Source: Gemmatimonadota bacterium
Lineage (GTDB): Bacteria; Latescibacterota; UBA2968; UBA8231
DNA: 7,956 nt
Assembly: GCA_026706505.1 (NCBI GenBank)
Contig: JAPOYQ010000482.1
Location: 1 to 7,956 of the forward strand
Reading direction: 5' to 3'
Shown here: in pieces, positions 6,233 through 7,956 of the stretch
Numbering within the stretch: position 1 is the stretch's first letter
Layout of the letters: each line of letters opens with the position of its first letter
Position numbers and translations under genes: made by a program
The notes under the pieces: generated by a model
The model's database searches: none
The model's input: only the letters and a program-made list of their open reading frames with translations
What the model was told of the DNA's origin: nothing

Positions 6233-7956
6233 AGCGAATAACCTAAGGTCGCTTTGAAGGAGAAAGGGGCAGCCGGGATGACCGAGGCACTCCCGAAGCC
6301 TCGGGTCTCGTATTCGCTGCCGGTCGCGTTCTTGAGGTTTATCCGCAGCAGCCCCGGGCCCCGCCGATAGGTCAGCCCGCAGTCGAGCGTCAGCGCGCCG
6401 TCGATCTCATAGACATTGTCCTCGGCAACGAACTGGCTGCCGACGTAGCGGATGCCGGCGGCCAAGGTGAGGTTTGCGCCCAAGTCGCGGGCGGCCCACA
6501 GCGTCAAGAGGTGTTCGGGCGCGAAGGCTGGCACATTGCCCGTGCGGTCAAAGACTTGAGGGACGAAGCCGTCGGCCGTGGGGACCAATACGGATTCTTT
6601 GAAGCGCGTCAGCTCGGCATCCAAAAAGGCATAGGTGCCTTGGGCGTACCAGCCTTGGGCTAGACGTGCTGCTAGTTCCAACTCCAAGCCCCGGGTGCGC
6701 TGGTCGCCGAGTTGCCGAGTGACTCCGTTGTCGTCCGGGATGGCGATGTGCTCTTTGTCGAGGTTAAAGACGGCGAAGTTGGCGTTGAGATTGCCGTTGA
6801 GCAGCGCGGCTTTGGCTCCAATCTCGTATTGGGTGCTTTCCTCGGGGTCGCGGTCGCCGACGACTTGAGAGGAAGGTGGGGCAAAGGCTCGGCCTGTATT
6901 GGCGTAGAGCGAAAGGGTCTGGTTCGGGGCGAAAATCGCGCCGAGCATTGGGCTTAGCTGCCGGTAATCGCGCTTGGTGGCGGTGAGGTCGTCCTCGTAG
7001 TCGATCCGGTCGAAGCGGCCCCCGAGCAAAAGCTCGAAGTGGGGGCTGAAGATTATGCGGTCGACAAAGTAGGGTGCCAGCGTTTGCGCGGAGGCTTGGG
7101 CCGCGGTCGCTTGATCGGGGAGGGGGACCACGAGGGAATCGGTCCCGGCTTCTGCTGGCATGAAGGGGGCCAAACTCGGCGGCAACGTCGCGTCGAGCGT
7201 GAACAGATCGACGAACGAAAGCAACGCCACGCCGAGGGTAAAGTCGTCTGCGAGGTTGGCGACTTCCAAGCCAAAGAGAAGCTGGTGTTCGATTCCGCCG
7301 GTTTGCAATTCCAGCAGGCCTTCGAGTTGGTTGCCGACGATCCGCTGCTGGTCGTCGAGGTCGAGCAACGTGCGGGCGAGATCTAGCGATCCGGCCGCGT
7401 TGGGAAAGGCTCCGTTGAAGAGGGTCCCCTGCGAGGGCCAGTCGAGGCTGGTGTAGTAGAGTTTGTCGCGCAAGGTGAAATTAGACGCTAAATGCCATTC
7501 GTAATCAGCGCGGAAGCGCAGGATGGTCTGTTCGGAAAGGTCAAAGGGCGACTGGTATGAGCGGGTGCGCGGCACATCGGGCAGTGCGCCGCCGACGATG
7601 GGCAGCCCCGAGTCGGAGCTATGTTCGCTTGTCAAGTACTCGAAGTCGAGGTGCAGTGTCGAGTGCTCGCCGAGGTTCAGCCGTAGCGTTGGGTTTACAG
7701 CGAGGATCGAGCTGTTTTTGTCATCTCGGTAGCCTTCCGCGTCTTGCCACAGGGCGTTGAGGCGCAGGGCGAGGCTCTGGTCGGGTAGGGCGCGGCTGGC
7801 GTCGAAGGTGGCGCGGTAGGTGGAGAAACTCCCTAGGGAAGCGTTGACGCGGGCGAAGTCGTTCGCTGGGTCTGGCCGTTTGCGGACGAGGTTGATGGTG
7901 CCCGATAGCGGGTTGCCGCCGTAGAGGAAGGCACCGGGGCCTTTGAGGGCCTCGAC
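6229..7956 (-). CDS. TonB-dependent siderophore-type receptor, 5' end cut by window edge
   Basis: This is an outer-membrane beta-barrel receptor powered by TonB/ExbBD. The frame is open from the right edge to the TGA at 6231-6229, giving 575 residues without the signal peptide, TonB box and most of the plug. The first visible residues, VEALKGPGAFLYGG then SGTINLVRKRP, are the conserved end of the plug domain in siderophore receptors of the FhuA/FpvA type. The rest shows alternating beta strands. The C-terminus has INLKNATGSEYETRGFG and IPAAPFSFKATLGYSL, matching the usual last-strand region NLTDxxY...PGxPRxF, although the final residue is Leu rather than Phe or Trp. A TTG at 7635 is internal, not the start. 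It is the first visible gene of the operon and overlaps the adenylating enzyme start by 4 bases. The ligand may be a ferric chelate or another small molecule. Confidence 0.92.
   Translation of the reverse strand, partial: VEALKGPGAFLYGGNPLSGTINLVRKRPDPANDFARVNASLGSFSTYRATFDASRALPDQSLALRLNALWQDAEGYRDDKNSSILAVNPTLRLNLGEHSTLHLDFEYLTSEHSSDSGLPIVGGALPDVPRTRSYQSPFDLSEQTILRFRADYEWHLASNFTLRDKLYYTSLDWPSQGTLFNGAFPNAAGSLDLARTLLDLDDQQRIVGNQLEGLLELQTGGIEHQLLFGLEVANLADDFTLGVALLSFVDLFTLDATLPPSLAPFMPAEAGTDSLVVPLPDQATAAQASAQTLAPYFVDRIIFSPHFELLLGGRFDRIDYEDDLTATKRDYRQLSPMLGAIFAPNQTLSLYANTGRAFAPPSSQVVGDRDPEESTQYEIGAKAALLNGNLNANFAVFNLDKEHIAIPDDNGVTRQLGDQRTRGLELELAARLAQGWYAQGTYAFLDAELTRFKESVLVPTADGFVPQVFDRTGNVPAFAPEHLLTLWAARDLGANLTLAAGIRYVGSQFVAEDNVYEIDGALTLDCGLTYRRGPGLLRINLKNATGSEYETRGFGSASVIPAAPFSFKATLGYSL

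Noticed and set aside
6229..7635. TonB receptor taken as a complete 468-residue gene starting at TTG 7635
   Set aside because: The frame stays open to the window edge and encodes the conserved plug-domain end (KGPGAFLYGG), so 7635 is internal.
1..7956. tRNA, rRNA, CRISPR, insertion sequences or phage genes
   Set aside because: No cloverleaf, spaced direct repeats, transposase motifs or terminal inverted repeats were seen; coding sequence fills all but about 100 bases.

Overview
The window is GC-rich, tightly packed DNA from a Gram-negative bacterium: an outer-membrane TonB-dependent receptor is encoded, and almost every base is coding. All seven genes run on the minus strand. By recalled resemblance only (no search was run), the GMYCGSC-type glycosyltransferase, the WFWYIP flavoprotein and the DUF3311/symporter pair look most like proteins of Planctomycetota or a related uncultured phylum. 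The phylum assignment is tentative.

The layout in the direction of transcription runs from the right edge to the left. (1) A TonB-dependent siderophore-type receptor, cut at its 5' end by the window edge (7956-6229). (2) A phenylacetate-CoA-ligase-like adenylating enzyme (6232-4955). (3) A flavoprotein with flavin-dependent halogenase signatures (4958-3702, GTG start). (4) A 74-residue DUF3311-like membrane protein (3705-3481, GTG start). (5) A sodium:solute symporter (3484-2030). (6) A family 4 glycosyltransferase (2027-744). The first four junctions are 4-base ATGA or GTGA overlaps, and the fifth is a 2-base gap, so the six genes almost certainly form one translationally coupled operon. Its promoter lies outside the window.

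After a 96-base gap comes (7) an AAA_14/DUF4143 ATPase cut by the left window edge (647-1). The gap holds a consensus-like sigma-70 promoter whose spacer and -10 box are covered by a perfect 10-1-10 palindrome. The predicted transcript would start at or next to the ATG, and there is no Shine-Dalgarno sequence, so this gene looks like a separately controlled, possibly leaderless unit.

Working model (inference): the operon imports a small molecule through the outer membrane (receptor) and the inner membrane (symporter plus its small partner). It then activates a carboxylate on that molecule (adenylating enzyme) and oxidises or halogenates it (flavoprotein), with a glycosyltransferase added at the end. 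A biosynthetic reading, in which a halogenated aromatic acid is made and its iron-chelating product recovered through the receptor, fits the same genes. The sequence does not identify the substrate. No RNA genes, mobile elements, CRISPR arrays or convincing terminators were seen.
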